Part shown: piece after piece, positions 14,566 through 22,379 of the stretch
How the letters are laid out: every line of letters begins with the position of its first letter
Numbering within the stretch: the stretch's first letter is position 1
NCBI GenBank assembly: GCA_900753305.1
Contig: CAADYR010000061.1
Span: 1 to 27,310, forward strand
Length of the DNA stretch: 27,310 nucleotides
Direction: 5' to 3'
Origin: Lachnospiraceae bacterium
Lineage (GTDB): Bacteria > Bacillota > Clostridia > Lachnospirales > Lachnospiraceae
Made by a program: the position numbers and the translations under genes
Notes under the pieces: generated by a model
Seen by the model: only the letters and a program-made list of their open reading frames with translations
What the model was told of the DNA's origin: nothing
The model's database searches: none

Positions 14566-15852
14566 ATGAGTACAACAAGAGTGATCAAAGCAGCATTATT
14601 AGGTGCAGGTGTAGTAGGTAGTGGTGTGTATGAGCTGGCTCATATTCTGGAAGCAGATATGGAACACAAGACAGGAGCCAGACTGGAAATCAACAAAGTA
14701 CTGGTCAGAAACATCAATAAGAAGCGAGAAGGTATTGACAGCAGTGTGTTGACAGACAACTGGAAGGAAATCGTAGATGATCCTGAGATAGAGATCATCA
14801 TTGAATTAATGGGTGGAATAGAACCTGCAAGAACCTACATACTGGAAGCTATTGCAGCAGGTAAACAGGTTGTAACAGCGAACAAAGATCTGCTGGCAGA
14901 AAACGGCAGAGAACTGATGGAGGCATCCGATAAGGCAAAAGCCGATCTTCTTTTTGAAGCCAGTGTAGGTGGCGCAATTCCCATTATACGTCCACTCAAA
15001 CAGAGCATGGCAGGGGACAATATTACAGAAATTATGGGGATTGTAAATGGTACTACCAACTATATCCTTACCAAGATGTCTGAAAAAGGCATGAGCTATG
15101 AAGATGCCCTTAGACAGGCAACAGAACTTGGCTATGCAGAGTCTGACCCTACAGCCGATGTAGAGGGTTATGATGCAGGTAGAAAGATCGCGATCATGGC
15201 ATCACTGGCATTTCATTCCAGAGTAACCTTTTCACAGGTATATACGGAAGGTATTACCAAAATCACGGCAGAAGATATCCGTTATGCAAAAGAATTCGGT
15301 TATGTGATCAAACTTCTGGGTGTTGCCAGACATAGTGAAGATGGAATAGAGGTTAAGGTTCATCCGATGCTCATTAATGAGAATCATCCACTGGCAACAG
15401 TCAGAAATTCCTTTAATGCAGTATTTGTACATGGAGAAGCTATGGATGATGCCATGTTCATGGGTAGAGGTGCAGGCAAGATGCCGACTGCCAGTGCAGT
15501 TATGGGAGATGTAATCGATGCCATGCGCAATATCATGAACGAATCCTCCGGCAGGATCGGATGCAGTTGTTATAGACAGATTCCGGTCAAGGATATTAAG
15601 GATACCTGTAGTAAGTTTTTTATGCGTATTCAGGCGGCAGATCGAACAGGAGCACTTGCCAACATAGCCAGCGTATTGGGAAATAATAATGTAAGTATTG
15701 CGCAGGTAGTACAGAAGAGTCGTAAGGATGGTGTTGCAGAACTGGTTATCATTACAGATGCAGTAGAAGAGAGACATTTCGATGATGCGCTGGTCGTATT
15801 CCAGGGTATGTCAGATGTCAAGGAAGTTTCAGGGGTCATTCGCGTTTATTAA
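14566..15852 (+). CDS. hom: Homoserine dehydrogenase
   Basis: A 428-residue NAD(P)-dependent homoserine dehydrogenase. It reduces aspartate-4-semialdehyde to homoserine, the branch step to threonine and methionine. Visible parts are the dinucleotide-binding GAGVVGSGVY near residues 13-22, ANKDLLAENG (about 105-114), the substrate-domain signature EASVGGAIPIIRPL and GIVNGTTNYILTKM, GYAESDPTADVEGYDAGRK with the catalytic Lys region, and a C-terminal ACT domain (about 350-425: TGALANIASVLGNNNVSIAQV). The ACT domain suggests feedback control by an amino acid such as threonine (family knowledge). The start at 14566 has ACAGGAGA upstream. It sits between an HD phosphohydrolase and a GH51 gene, not with thrB or thrC. 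A methionine importer is encoded about 6.5 kb downstream in a separate unit. Confidence 0.95.
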   Translation: MSTTRVIKAALLGAGVVGSGVYELAHILEADMEHKTGARLEINKVLVRNINKKREGIDSSVLTDNWKEIVDDPEIEIIIELMGGIEPARTYILEAIAAGKQVVTANKDLLAENGRELMEASDKAKADLLFEASVGGAIPIIRPLKQSMAGDNITEIMGIVNGTTNYILTKMSEKGMSYEDALRQATELGYAESDPTADVEGYDAGRKIAIMASLAFHSRVTFSQVYTEGITKITAEDIRYAKEFGYVIKLLGVARHSEDGIEVKVHPMLINENHPLATVRNSFNAVFVHGEAMDDAMFMGRGAGKMPTASAVMGDVIDAMRNIMNESSGRIGCSCYRQIPVKDIKDTCSKFFMRIQAADRTGALANIASVLGNNNVSIAQVVQKSRKDGVAELVIITDAVEERHFDDALVVFQGMSDVKEVSGVIRVY

Positions 15853-15882
15853 AAATACAGGGCTACACAGAAGGAGTAAAAT

Positions 15883-18279
15883 ATGGGACAGGCAGAAATT
15901 ACAGTCAGACCCTCCAGGGTCACAGGCAATTTGGGAGATTTATATGGCATTTTCTTTGAAGATCTGAATCATGCAGCAGATGGCGGTTTGTATGCAGAGA
16001 TGGTACAAAACAGAAGTTTTGAGTTCTCAGTAATAGACAATCCGGCGTATCATCCACTGATGGCATGGGAGAAGATAGAGAAGAAGTACAGCAGGATGCA
16101 GTGGTGGATTCAGGATGCTCATCCATACAGCAGGCGCAATCCGCACTATCTGGTATGCGAGATATTTGAAACAGGTGAGGGAGCAGGTGTCAGAAATACA
16201 GGTTTTAAACCAGGTATGTATTTGGAACAGGATAAGGAATATCATTTTTCCTGTCTGGCTTCCAATGATGGCAGAAGTGAAATGACACTAAGGGTTGTTC
16301 TGGAGGATGAATCAGGAGAGAACCTTGGAGAGACAACATTTACTGTTGCCAGAGGGACAACCTGGAATCATTACGAGGCAACGATCAAGGCAGGCAGAAC
16401 TACAACAACAGGCGCTCTTGCCATATATGTAGAGACAGTAGGCAGACTTTATCTGGATATGGTGTCATTATTCCCGGAACATACCTATCTTCATAAGAAA
16501 AATGGACTAAGGACAGATATTGCTGCCCTGCTTGCAGATTTGAAACCGAGATTTATGAGATTTCCGGGAGGATGTCTGGTGCATGACGGTTCCATTAACG
16601 CACAGGACAGAGATTCTCTTTACCGTTGGAAGAACACGATAGGTACTTTGGAGGAACGCCCTGCCAGACGCAATAACTGGGGCTACAATCAGACACTGGG
16701 ATTAGGGTATTATGAATATTTCTGTTTCTGCGAGGAGATAGGAGCGAAGCCTTTGCCTGTGCTGCCGGCAGGATATGATCCGCATCATCAGCGCAAAGTA
16801 CCCTTTGACCAGTTAGATGAGTGGGTTCAGGAGGCGTTGGATCTGATAGAGTTTGCCAATGGAGATGAAGCAACACAGTGGGGACGCATCCGTAGTGAAT
16901 TGGGGCATCACGATCCATTTGGACTGGAATATATCGGGGTTGGAAATGAGGAAGTAGGAGAAGGCTTCTTTGAGAGATATCCCTATTTCCATAAGGCAAT
17001 CAAAGAGAAATATCCCGATATACAGATTATTGCCAGCAGTGGACCTTTTGCAGCAGGTGGCGAGTATGAGAAGGGATGGGATTGCGCCAGACGTAACCAT
17101 GCAGATCTGGTAGATGAACATTATTATCAGGCACCGGAGTGGTTCCTTGCCAATCAGCACAGATATGATGACTTTGATGTGAAAGGCCCCAGGGTATTTT
17201 TAGGTGAATATGCAAGCTGGGGAAACACATGGTATAATGCGTTGATCGAGGCTTCTTATATGACAGGAATGGAGCGTAACAGCGAGAAGGTAGGACTCGC
17301 CTGCTATGCACCGCTGCTGTGCAATGTGAATTATATTAACTGGAAGCCGGATATGATATGGTTCAATAATCATCAGGCGTATGGAACGGCGAATTATTAT
17401 GTGCAGAAGCTGTTTATGAATCATCAGGGGGATGACAGGATTGAACTGGAAATGACAGGTTTACAGGACAGTGTCCGAATAGAGGATGACCCTAAGGGAG
17501 AATTTGGACTGCGGATAGAACCTGACACGGTTGTCAGATATTCAGACATTGCAATAGAGGATCTGGAGAAAGGGACGAACTGGCATGACCCTGAGATATA
17601 CTATGTGGGTACTGATGCTGCACAATATGCAGGACAGGAGCCTGATGTGAGAATTGTAACGGAGGATGTTCTTCTTCATAATATGATATCAGGACATTAC
17701 AGCATTACAATGAAGGGCAGGATGTTAAAGGGCAGACGGGGATTTATGCTGCAATATGGAGTAAGAGATGAGAAGAACCGTTATCAGTGGGAGATAGGTG
17801 GCTGGCAGAATATGGACAGTGCATTGACGCAGGATATTACGGGACGTAATTCCTGCCTGACACAATCTTCTTTTACAGTAGAAGCTGACAGAGATTATGA
17901 ACTGAAACTGGAAATTAAGGGCAGACATTTCAGGGCATATATTGACGGAGAACTTATTCATGAGATCGAACATGCACCGGTTGTGATAGAGCCTCTGTAT
18001 ACCGCAGCTTCTACAGATCAGCATAGCGGAGATGTGATCGTGAAGCTGGTCAACGTACAGAAGAGAGCAGTAGATATACAGCTTCATCTGGAAGGAGTAG
18101 AGAGTGCAGCAGGTACAGCCTATATTATGTCCGGGTATGAGTTGACAGATGAAAATTCCTTTGATGACCCCTGCAAAGTATCTCCAAGGGAACAGAGGAT
18201 AGAAGTTACGGATGGCTGTTGTCAATATCATATAGATAGAGAATCTGTGCAGGTACTTAGATTTCATCCATCCAGATAG
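15883..18279 (+). CDS. GH51 alpha-L-arabinofuranosidase, multidomain
   Basis: A 798-residue glycoside hydrolase family 51 enzyme, releasing terminal arabinofuranose from arabinoxylan or arabinan oligosaccharides. The N-terminus (GDLYGIFFEDLNHAADGGLYAE) is the family hallmark. Residues about 75-195 resemble a CBM4/9-type sandwich inserted before the barrel. The catalytic acid/base is E356 in GNEE, and the nucleophile is E442 in LGEYASWG. The alpha-L-arabinofuranosidase C-terminal sandwich follows. It appears interrupted at about 590-700 by a LamG/concanavalin-like jelly roll before resuming at VVIEPLYTAASTDQHSGDVIVKLVN. There is no signal peptide, so it acts in the cytoplasm on imported oligosaccharides, like the CE2-type esterase at the left of the window. 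AGAAGGAG precedes the ATG. It lies 30 bp after hom and ends 2 bp from the convergent tetR stop codon. Confidence 0.93.
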   Translation: MGQAEITVRPSRVTGNLGDLYGIFFEDLNHAADGGLYAEMVQNRSFEFSVIDNPAYHPLMAWEKIEKKYSRMQWWIQDAHPYSRRNPHYLVCEIFETGEGAGVRNTGFKPGMYLEQDKEYHFSCLASNDGRSEMTLRVVLEDESGENLGETTFTVARGTTWNHYEATIKAGRTTTTGALAIYVETVGRLYLDMVSLFPEHTYLHKKNGLRTDIAALLADLKPRFMRFPGGCLVHDGSINAQDRDSLYRWKNTIGTLEERPARRNNWGYNQTLGLGYYEYFCFCEEIGAKPLPVLPAGYDPHHQRKVPFDQLDEWVQEALDLIEFANGDEATQWGRIRSELGHHDPFGLEYIGVGNEEVGEGFFERYPYFHKAIKEKYPDIQIIASSGPFAAGGEYEKGWDCARRNHADLVDEHYYQAPEWFLANQHRYDDFDVKGPRVFLGEYASWGNTWYNALIEASYMTGMERNSEKVGLACYAPLLCNVNYINWKPDMIWFNNHQAYGTANYYVQKLFMNHQGDDRIELEMTGLQDSVRIEDDPKGEFGLRIEPDTVVRYSDIAIEDLEKGTNWHDPEIYYVGTDAAQYAGQEPDVRIVTEDVLLHNMISGHYSITMKGRMLKGRRGFMLQYGVRDEKNRYQWEIGGWQNMDSALTQDITGRNSCLTQSSFTVEADRDYELKLEIKGRHFRAYIDGELIHEIEHAPVVIEPLYTAASTDQHSGDVIVKLVNVQKRAVDIQLHLEGVESAAGTAYIMSGYELTDENSFDDPCKVSPREQRIEVTDGCCQYHIDRESVQVLRFHPSR

Positions 18280-18281
18280 TA

Positions 18282-18860
18282 TCAAATCTTTCTGTAAGAG
18301 GTAAAACCGAATAAAGTAATTTCACTTGCTGCTTTGGCAAGTTCTTCCAAAGATACACTGTTGTCAGAATGAAACCATTCAATGTACATGGAAATAATCC
18401 CTGATGCTACATATTCAGCATAAAGGCTTAACAGATTATTCTGTGCATTGATTCGCGGGGCATATTTCTCCAACAGTGTTTTTTTGATGGTATTTTTTAC
18501 TTTTACCAGTAAAAAATCATAATTGTTGGAAAAGATAAGGCTTTTGTATAATTCAAAATCATCATTAATGATCTGATTGAGGCTGCAAAAGAGAGCATAG
18601 GCATCGAAACCGGAATCACGAAAATCATAGTTTTTTATAATATCCAACAGCTTCTCAACAATTTCATCCTCAATTTTGTCCAGAATATCGTCAATACTGG
18701 AATAATAGCTGTAGAAAGTTTTACGGTTAATATCAGCGCGGGCTGCCAATTCTTTTACTGTGATCTGGGATAAATCCTTTTCAGAAAGCAAAGAGATCAG
18801 TGCACTGCGTATATTTTTCCGGGTGCGTTGGACACGGCGGTCTGTTTGATGTGAAATCAT
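18282..18860 (-). CDS. TetR/AcrR-family regulator
   Basis: A 192-residue TetR repressor. The DNA-binding domain (about residues 10-58) shows RTRKNIRSALISLLSEKDLSQITVKELAARADINRKTFYSYYSSIDDILD. The remaining helices form a ligand/dimer domain ending in SGIISMYIEWFHSDNSVSLEELAKAASEI, typical of DhaS-like regulators. The start at 18860 is supported by GAAAGGAGCT, 10 bases upstream. A longer open frame from 18926 would run through the operator and is unlikely. It is divergent from degV. Its own leader carries the palindrome ACACATGTGT (18894-18903) overlapping GTAACACAT, and the same word lies in the degV and MMPL promoters. It is therefore the best candidate repressor of all three units. The ligand may be a fatty acid or acyl compound (inference from the targets). 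Confidence 0.88.
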   Translation of the reverse strand: MISHQTDRRVQRTRKNIRSALISLLSEKDLSQITVKELAARADINRKTFYSYYSSIDDILDKIEDEIVEKLLDIIKNYDFRDSGFDAYALFCSLNQIINDDFELYKSLIFSNNYDFLLVKVKNTIKKTLLEKYAPRINAQNNLLSLYAEYVASGIISMYIEWFHSDNSVSLEELAKAASEITLFGFTSYRKI

Positions 18861-18890
18861 GGGCGGAAACAGCTCCTTTCTGATAATAAA

Positions 18891-18903
18891 GTAACACATG
18901 TGT
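18891..18903. promoter_or_regulatory. Candidate operator in the tetR leader
   Basis: GTAACACAT (18891-18899) is the reverse complement of nine bases of the ATGTGTTACA word found at 2402 and 18996. It overlaps the 10-bp palindrome ACACATGTGT (18894-18903). Its position 31 bp before the tetR start codon suits autorepression. Confidence 0.5.
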
Positions 18904-18944
18904 AGAAAATGTATATTATGTAACATTACTTTGCATTTTGACCG

Positions 18945-18973
18945 TTGTCAGTAGAAATAATAGAAATTATAAT
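18945..18973 (+). promoter_or_regulatory. Consensus promoter of degV
   Basis: TTGTCA (18945-18950) and a perfect TATAAT (18968-18973) are spaced 17 bp. The predicted start point is near 18980, about 54 nt before the degV start codon. Confidence 0.8.
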
Positions 18974-18995
18974 ACAGACAGAAATAAAAAGCAAC

Positions 18996-19005
18996 ATGTG
19001 TTACA
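18996..19005 (+). promoter_or_regulatory. Candidate TetR operator ATGTGTTACA (degV promoter)
   Basis: This is the same 10-bp word as at 2402-2411, here 28 bp after the first base of TATAAT and about 15 bp past the predicted start point. A repressor bound here would block initiation or early elongation. The flanking bases (AC before, TTT after) also resemble the tetR-leader copy. Confidence 0.5.
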
Positions 19006-19033
19006 TTTTAACAGGAAGGTTTGGTATAAGCGA

Positions 19034-19903
19034 ATGAGTGAATTTGTCATTTCAACAGATTCTACGGCGAGTCTGCCAGAGGAATATTTACAGGAGAATC
19101 ACATTGCGATTCATCCGCTTCACTATTATATAGACGAAGAGGAATTTGGTAAAGACATAGGCAAGGAGTTAACAGATAAGGAATTTTATCAGCGTATCAG
19201 AGATGGTAAGATGCCAACAACAAGTGCAACGAATCCGGAATATATTATGAAAGTCATGAGAAGTCAGTTAGATGCGGGATATGATATTCTGCATATTGGT
19301 TTTTCTTCAGGAATCAGTAGCAGTTATAATAATGCAGCGATGTGTGGCAGAGAACTTCAGGAGGAATATCCTGACCGTAAGATCATTGTAGTAGACTCTC
19401 TGAGTGCAGAGTGTGGTCAGGCATTACTTGTATATCGTGCAGTAGAGATGAAGAAGCAGGGTAAGACGATGGAAGAGATCGCAGACTGGATCGAACAGAA
19501 TAAACTGCACGTCGTTCATCATTTTACAGTAGAAGACCTGTTTCATCTGGTTCGAGGAGGCAGACTTGCCAAGTCTACCGCGATCATTGGAACAGCATTG
19601 AATATTCAGCCTATTCTTCATGTAGATGATGAAGGTAAGCTGTCCAACATTGCCAAGACCAGAGGCAGGAAAAAGGCAATGAAGATGCTTGTAGATACCA
19701 TTGCTGAGAATACAGAAGGCTGGGAAGTCAATGAAGTATTTATGTCTCACTCCGATACACCGGACGAGGCGGCAGAACTGGAAAATATGGTAAAAGAAAA
19801 ATATCCCAATGCCAGGACAATGGTTCTCTCCATCAGTCCGACAGTAGGAGCGCATACAGGCGTAGGAACATTAGTTATTTCTTATTTCGGCAATAAACGA
19901 TAG
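19034..19903 (+). CDS. degV: DegV-family fatty-acid-binding protein (FakB-like)
   Basis: A 289-residue DegV protein. The family binds a long-chain fatty acid in a closed pocket and, as FakB, presents it to the kinase FakA for phosphorylation and entry into phospholipid synthesis. Visible landmarks are STDSTASLPEEYL at the N-terminus, PTTSATNPEYIMKVM, the GFSSGISSSYNNA loop, VDSLSAECGQALLV, and the strongly conserved FTVEDLFHLVRGGRLAKSTAIIGTALNIQPIL followed by a GRKKAMK helix. The length is normal. The ATG at 19034 is chosen because the family starts at this point; a longer open frame from 18938 would cross the promoter and operator. AGGAAGG lies 14 bases upstream. It is divergent from the TetR gene, probably repressed by it, and ends at a shared terminator. 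No fakA is in the window. Confidence 0.92.
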   Translation: MSEFVISTDSTASLPEEYLQENHIAIHPLHYYIDEEEFGKDIGKELTDKEFYQRIRDGKMPTTSATNPEYIMKVMRSQLDAGYDILHIGFSSGISSSYNNAAMCGRELQEEYPDRKIIVVDSLSAECGQALLVYRAVEMKKQGKTMEEIADWIEQNKLHVVHHFTVEDLFHLVRGGRLAKSTAIIGTALNIQPILHVDDEGKLSNIAKTRGRKKAMKMLVDTIAENTEGWEVNEVFMSHSDTPDEAAELENMVKEKYPNARTMVLSISPTVGAHTGVGTLVISYFGNKR

Positions 19904-19912
19904 CATAAAAAT

Positions 19913-19950
19913 ATCCCGATGGATTTGATATTCCATCGGGATGTTTTTTT
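19913..19950. terminator. Terminator between convergent degV and MCP genes
   Basis: An 11-bp perfect stem (19913-19923 with 19932-19942), an 8-nt loop and a T run at 19944-19950. AAAA precedes the left arm (19907-19910), so it may also stop transcripts from the chemoreceptor gene, whose stop codon lies at 19949. Confidence 0.9.
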
Positions 19951-22048
19951 ATTCTTTATAGTTTTTTGATACATATTCGGCAATTGCTTCATCATCAGCA
20001 TCCAGTCGGCATCCAACGATGTAGGTGCCTTCATCATCAGTGCATCGAATGATAGTTGCGCCGAGAGTGCTTTGTTCTGCCAGTGCGAATGCTTTGATAT
20101 TAAGGGTGATATGTTTGCCCTTTGCGTCCATGAATACTCTGTCTGGGGATTTGAAAGCAAAACCACCGCCACTGATATTCAACATAGTAGCATCCATTGC
20201 CTGATCGGTACCGGCAAAAGTGATCGTACATTTGTTATGGAGAGGCATTCTTGGATATTTACGTCTGTTCATAACAGTAGGATTGCCTTCCACGGTGATC
20301 TGATAGACTCCCTTGGCAACACCTCTTGGAATTGTTACATGAGCAATATCCCAGGAGTATACGGCATTGGCAACGGAAATCTGTAAACAGAAGCCGTGAG
20401 TCTTATCTTTGACATTTAGTTCAGCAGTATCAAGGGCTGCAAGAATACCATTATCTACGGTGTCGGTTATTTTACCTGTATATTCTACAGGATGTCCGGA
20501 AGAGTCCTTGTCAAAGAGACATATACTCATGCCTTTGGCAGCATCGTGGATTCCCATGAAACCGCCGGAACCAAGTTCTTTGACCAGATTATCAACAACC
20601 TTTTCAATATTTTCTACGTTAACTGATGTTTCTTCATACTTACTGAGCATTGTTTTGGTAGTGTCTTCGGCATCGCTCACACAATTTGTCATAATTTCCA
20701 TGACTTCAGTGATCTGATTCATATTATCTACCAGATTCTGATTGGAGGATTCAACTTCCTTCATGGCATTATCGATTGTCTGAATATTGCCGTTAAGCTG
20801 TGTGGAATCAGTTGCAATCTGAGATACATTACTGCTGATGCCTGCCATACTTGTCAGAAGTTCCTGGATCAGTGTCAAAGTCTGTGTGATGGAGGAAGTC
20901 ATCTTTTCTGATGTTTCCTGCAGGTTTCCAAGTGCTCCCATGATCTGTTCGGAAGAAGATTTGGTGTCAGTACTTAACTGTCTGATCTGTTCGGCAACGA
21001 CTGCGAAACCACGACCGGCTTCACCGGCTCTTGCAGCCTCAATTGATGCATTCAGGGCTAACAGGTTGGTCTGCGATGTAATGCCGGAGATGGTACTTGT
21101 TTCATCTTTTACCATCTGGAATTCGTTGCTGAAGATTCCAAGAATTTTTTCTACCTGTGAGGAGAGGTCAGCGATTACATTGGTAGTATGCATGACTTTT
21201 TCAAGTTCCTGACTACTTTCATTTGCATGGGTTCCGGATTCATTGATCAGCATGACCATATCATCGATCAGGGTTACAACACTTTGTACCTGAGTATTGA
21301 TATCCGCTGTCATATCTACAGATGACATTGTTTTTTCATGTAGCGTATTGTTACTGTCAGCCAGTTTGTCCATGCTGTCTACAACAGAATTAGCACCCTG
21401 GCGGTTCTCATCTGCCAGTTCTCTGACTACAGTAACACCGTCAACGATAGAGTTGCTGGCACCCTTTACCTTATTTACTGTATTAACAACATGTTCCAGA
21501 TTATCCTTGATGGAATCTGTCAGTGCATGGTTGGAAGAAGTGATATGCTTAACTGACATGACACTGCCGATATAGCATAAAGTAACAGTACTCATTTCCA
21601 GGATCAGGTTGTTGGTAAGACCTGTATAGGTTCTCCCCTGGTTATAGAGAACGGCGGCACTTACAAATAATCCAAGATCGTTGAAGACACATGCATTGAT
21701 CAGGAACTTCGCATCATTGAATAATACCATCATGGTAATCAAAGGAAAGATATAGATAAATGCGAGCTGGAAAGGTGATACACAAATTGTATAGAGGTAA
21801 AAAACACCATAACCGACGGCAATGACTATTTTATATTTTTCCCAGTCTTCTCCTTTTATTTTCAGCATGACTCGACCGATTAAATAAGGCAACCATCCCA
21901 GAAAAACCATAATACCACATGTTGACAGTGGGATTCCTTTCCCAATTTGAGCAACATGGGCTAACGTAATCAGTACCAGAAGGGTGATCCAGACGATACG
22001 GGCTTTTTTGTTAGCACTTGCTTTAAATTTTCTTTCATCGTATTCCAT
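19949..22048 (-). CDS. Methyl-accepting chemotaxis protein fused to a C-terminal PilZ domain
   Basis: A 699-residue chemoreceptor. Residues 1-190 hold about six transmembrane segments with short loops instead of a large periplasmic sensor. A long coiled region follows, with the receptor hairpin tip near 326-360 (SQTNLLALNASIEAARAGEAGRGFAVVAEQIRQLS), which contacts CheA and CheW. After the coil, residues about 490-585 resemble a YcgR-type N-terminal barrel, and 590-699 form a PilZ domain with intact cyclic-di-GMP-binding motifs: RKYPR (RxxxR, about 593-597) and NISGGG (N/DxSxxG, about 622). The protein should feed both membrane-state signals and c-di-GMP level into the chemotaxis kinase. The start at 22048 has AAAGGA 8 bases upstream. 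It is monocistronic, divergent from metN. No other chemotaxis genes are present here. Confidence 0.92.
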   Translation of the reverse strand: MEYDERKFKASANKKARIVWITLLVLITLAHVAQIGKGIPLSTCGIMVFLGWLPYLIGRVMLKIKGEDWEKYKIVIAVGYGVFYLYTICVSPFQLAFIYIFPLITMMVLFNDAKFLINACVFNDLGLFVSAAVLYNQGRTYTGLTNNLILEMSTVTLCYIGSVMSVKHITSSNHALTDSIKDNLEHVVNTVNKVKGASNSIVDGVTVVRELADENRQGANSVVDSMDKLADSNNTLHEKTMSSVDMTADINTQVQSVVTLIDDMVMLINESGTHANESSQELEKVMHTTNVIADLSSQVEKILGIFSNEFQMVKDETSTISGITSQTNLLALNASIEAARAGEAGRGFAVVAEQIRQLSTDTKSSSEQIMGALGNLQETSEKMTSSITQTLTLIQELLTSMAGISSNVSQIATDSTQLNGNIQTIDNAMKEVESSNQNLVDNMNQITEVMEIMTNCVSDAEDTTKTMLSKYEETSVNVENIEKVVDNLVKELGSGGFMGIHDAAKGMSICLFDKDSSGHPVEYTGKITDTVDNGILAALDTAELNVKDKTHGFCLQISVANAVYSWDIAHVTIPRGVAKGVYQITVEGNPTVMNRRKYPRMPLHNKCTITFAGTDQAMDATMLNISGGGFAFKSPDRVFMDAKGKHITLNIKAFALAEQSTLGATIIRCTDDEGTYIVGCRLDADDEAIAEYVSKNYKE

Positions 22049-22208
22049 TGTAATTTTCCTTTCTTTTGAATTATTTTAATTCAATTAGTTATACTTACTT
22101 CTATTTTAAAACAATAAGCCAAAAATGTCTATAGAATAAAAATAAAACTATACAATAAACTGATAATGGCAAAAGATTTAAAATAAATTTAAATGTTAAT
22201 ACAATAAT

Positions 22209-22229
22209 TTCCTATTTACTATATAGGAA
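22209..22229. promoter_or_regulatory. Inverted repeat upstream of the metN promoter
   Basis: Arms TTCCTAT (22209-22215) and ATAGGAA (22223-22229) are perfect reverse complements with a 7-nt spacer. The site ends about 37 bp before the -35 box of metN, a usual place for an activator such as a LysR-type methionine regulator. It could equally serve the divergent chemoreceptor gene. Confidence 0.35.
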
Positions 22230-22265
22230 TTGTATGATAACATATACGTTAACGGTGACAAGTAT

Positions 22266-22294
22266 TTGACATAATAATGCATGTGCTTTACAAT
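22266..22294 (+). promoter_or_regulatory. Promoter of metNIQ
   Basis: A perfect TTGACA (22266-22271) and TACAAT (22289-22294), spaced 17 bp. The predicted start near 22301 leaves a leader of only about 80 nt, too short for an S-box riboswitch. Confidence 0.75.
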
Positions 22295-22379
22295 ATTGAT
22301 GATTATTCAGAACCATGCAATGCTGTTCGGACATGTGATACTGAATAAATCTATAAACGACAGAAAGGTTTGGTTAACA

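Larger units (their letters stand above)
22049..22379. other. AT-rich divergent control region between MCP and metN
   Basis: This 331-bp stretch has no gene. It carries the metN promoter (22266-22294), an inverted repeat at 22209-22229 (TTCCTAT, 7 nt, ATAGGAA), and several AT-rich candidate promoters for the chemoreceptor on the minus strand, of which none stands out. I looked for S-box and T-box landmarks before metN and saw none. Confidence 0.6.

Noticed and set aside
15232..15777. 181-codon minus-strand frame
   Set aside because: It is antisense to the well-supported homoserine dehydrogenase gene and has no start signal.
17725..18285. 186-codon minus-strand frame overlapping the 3' end of GH51
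   Set aside because: Antisense to conserved GH51 C-terminal sequence; its product shows no family features and it would start within the GH51 gene without a ribosome site.
20409..20717. Forward frames of about 90-125 codons within the chemoreceptor gene
   Set aside because: Ser/Leu/Ile-rich products are typical antisense shadows of the coiled-coil MCP sequence on the other strand.
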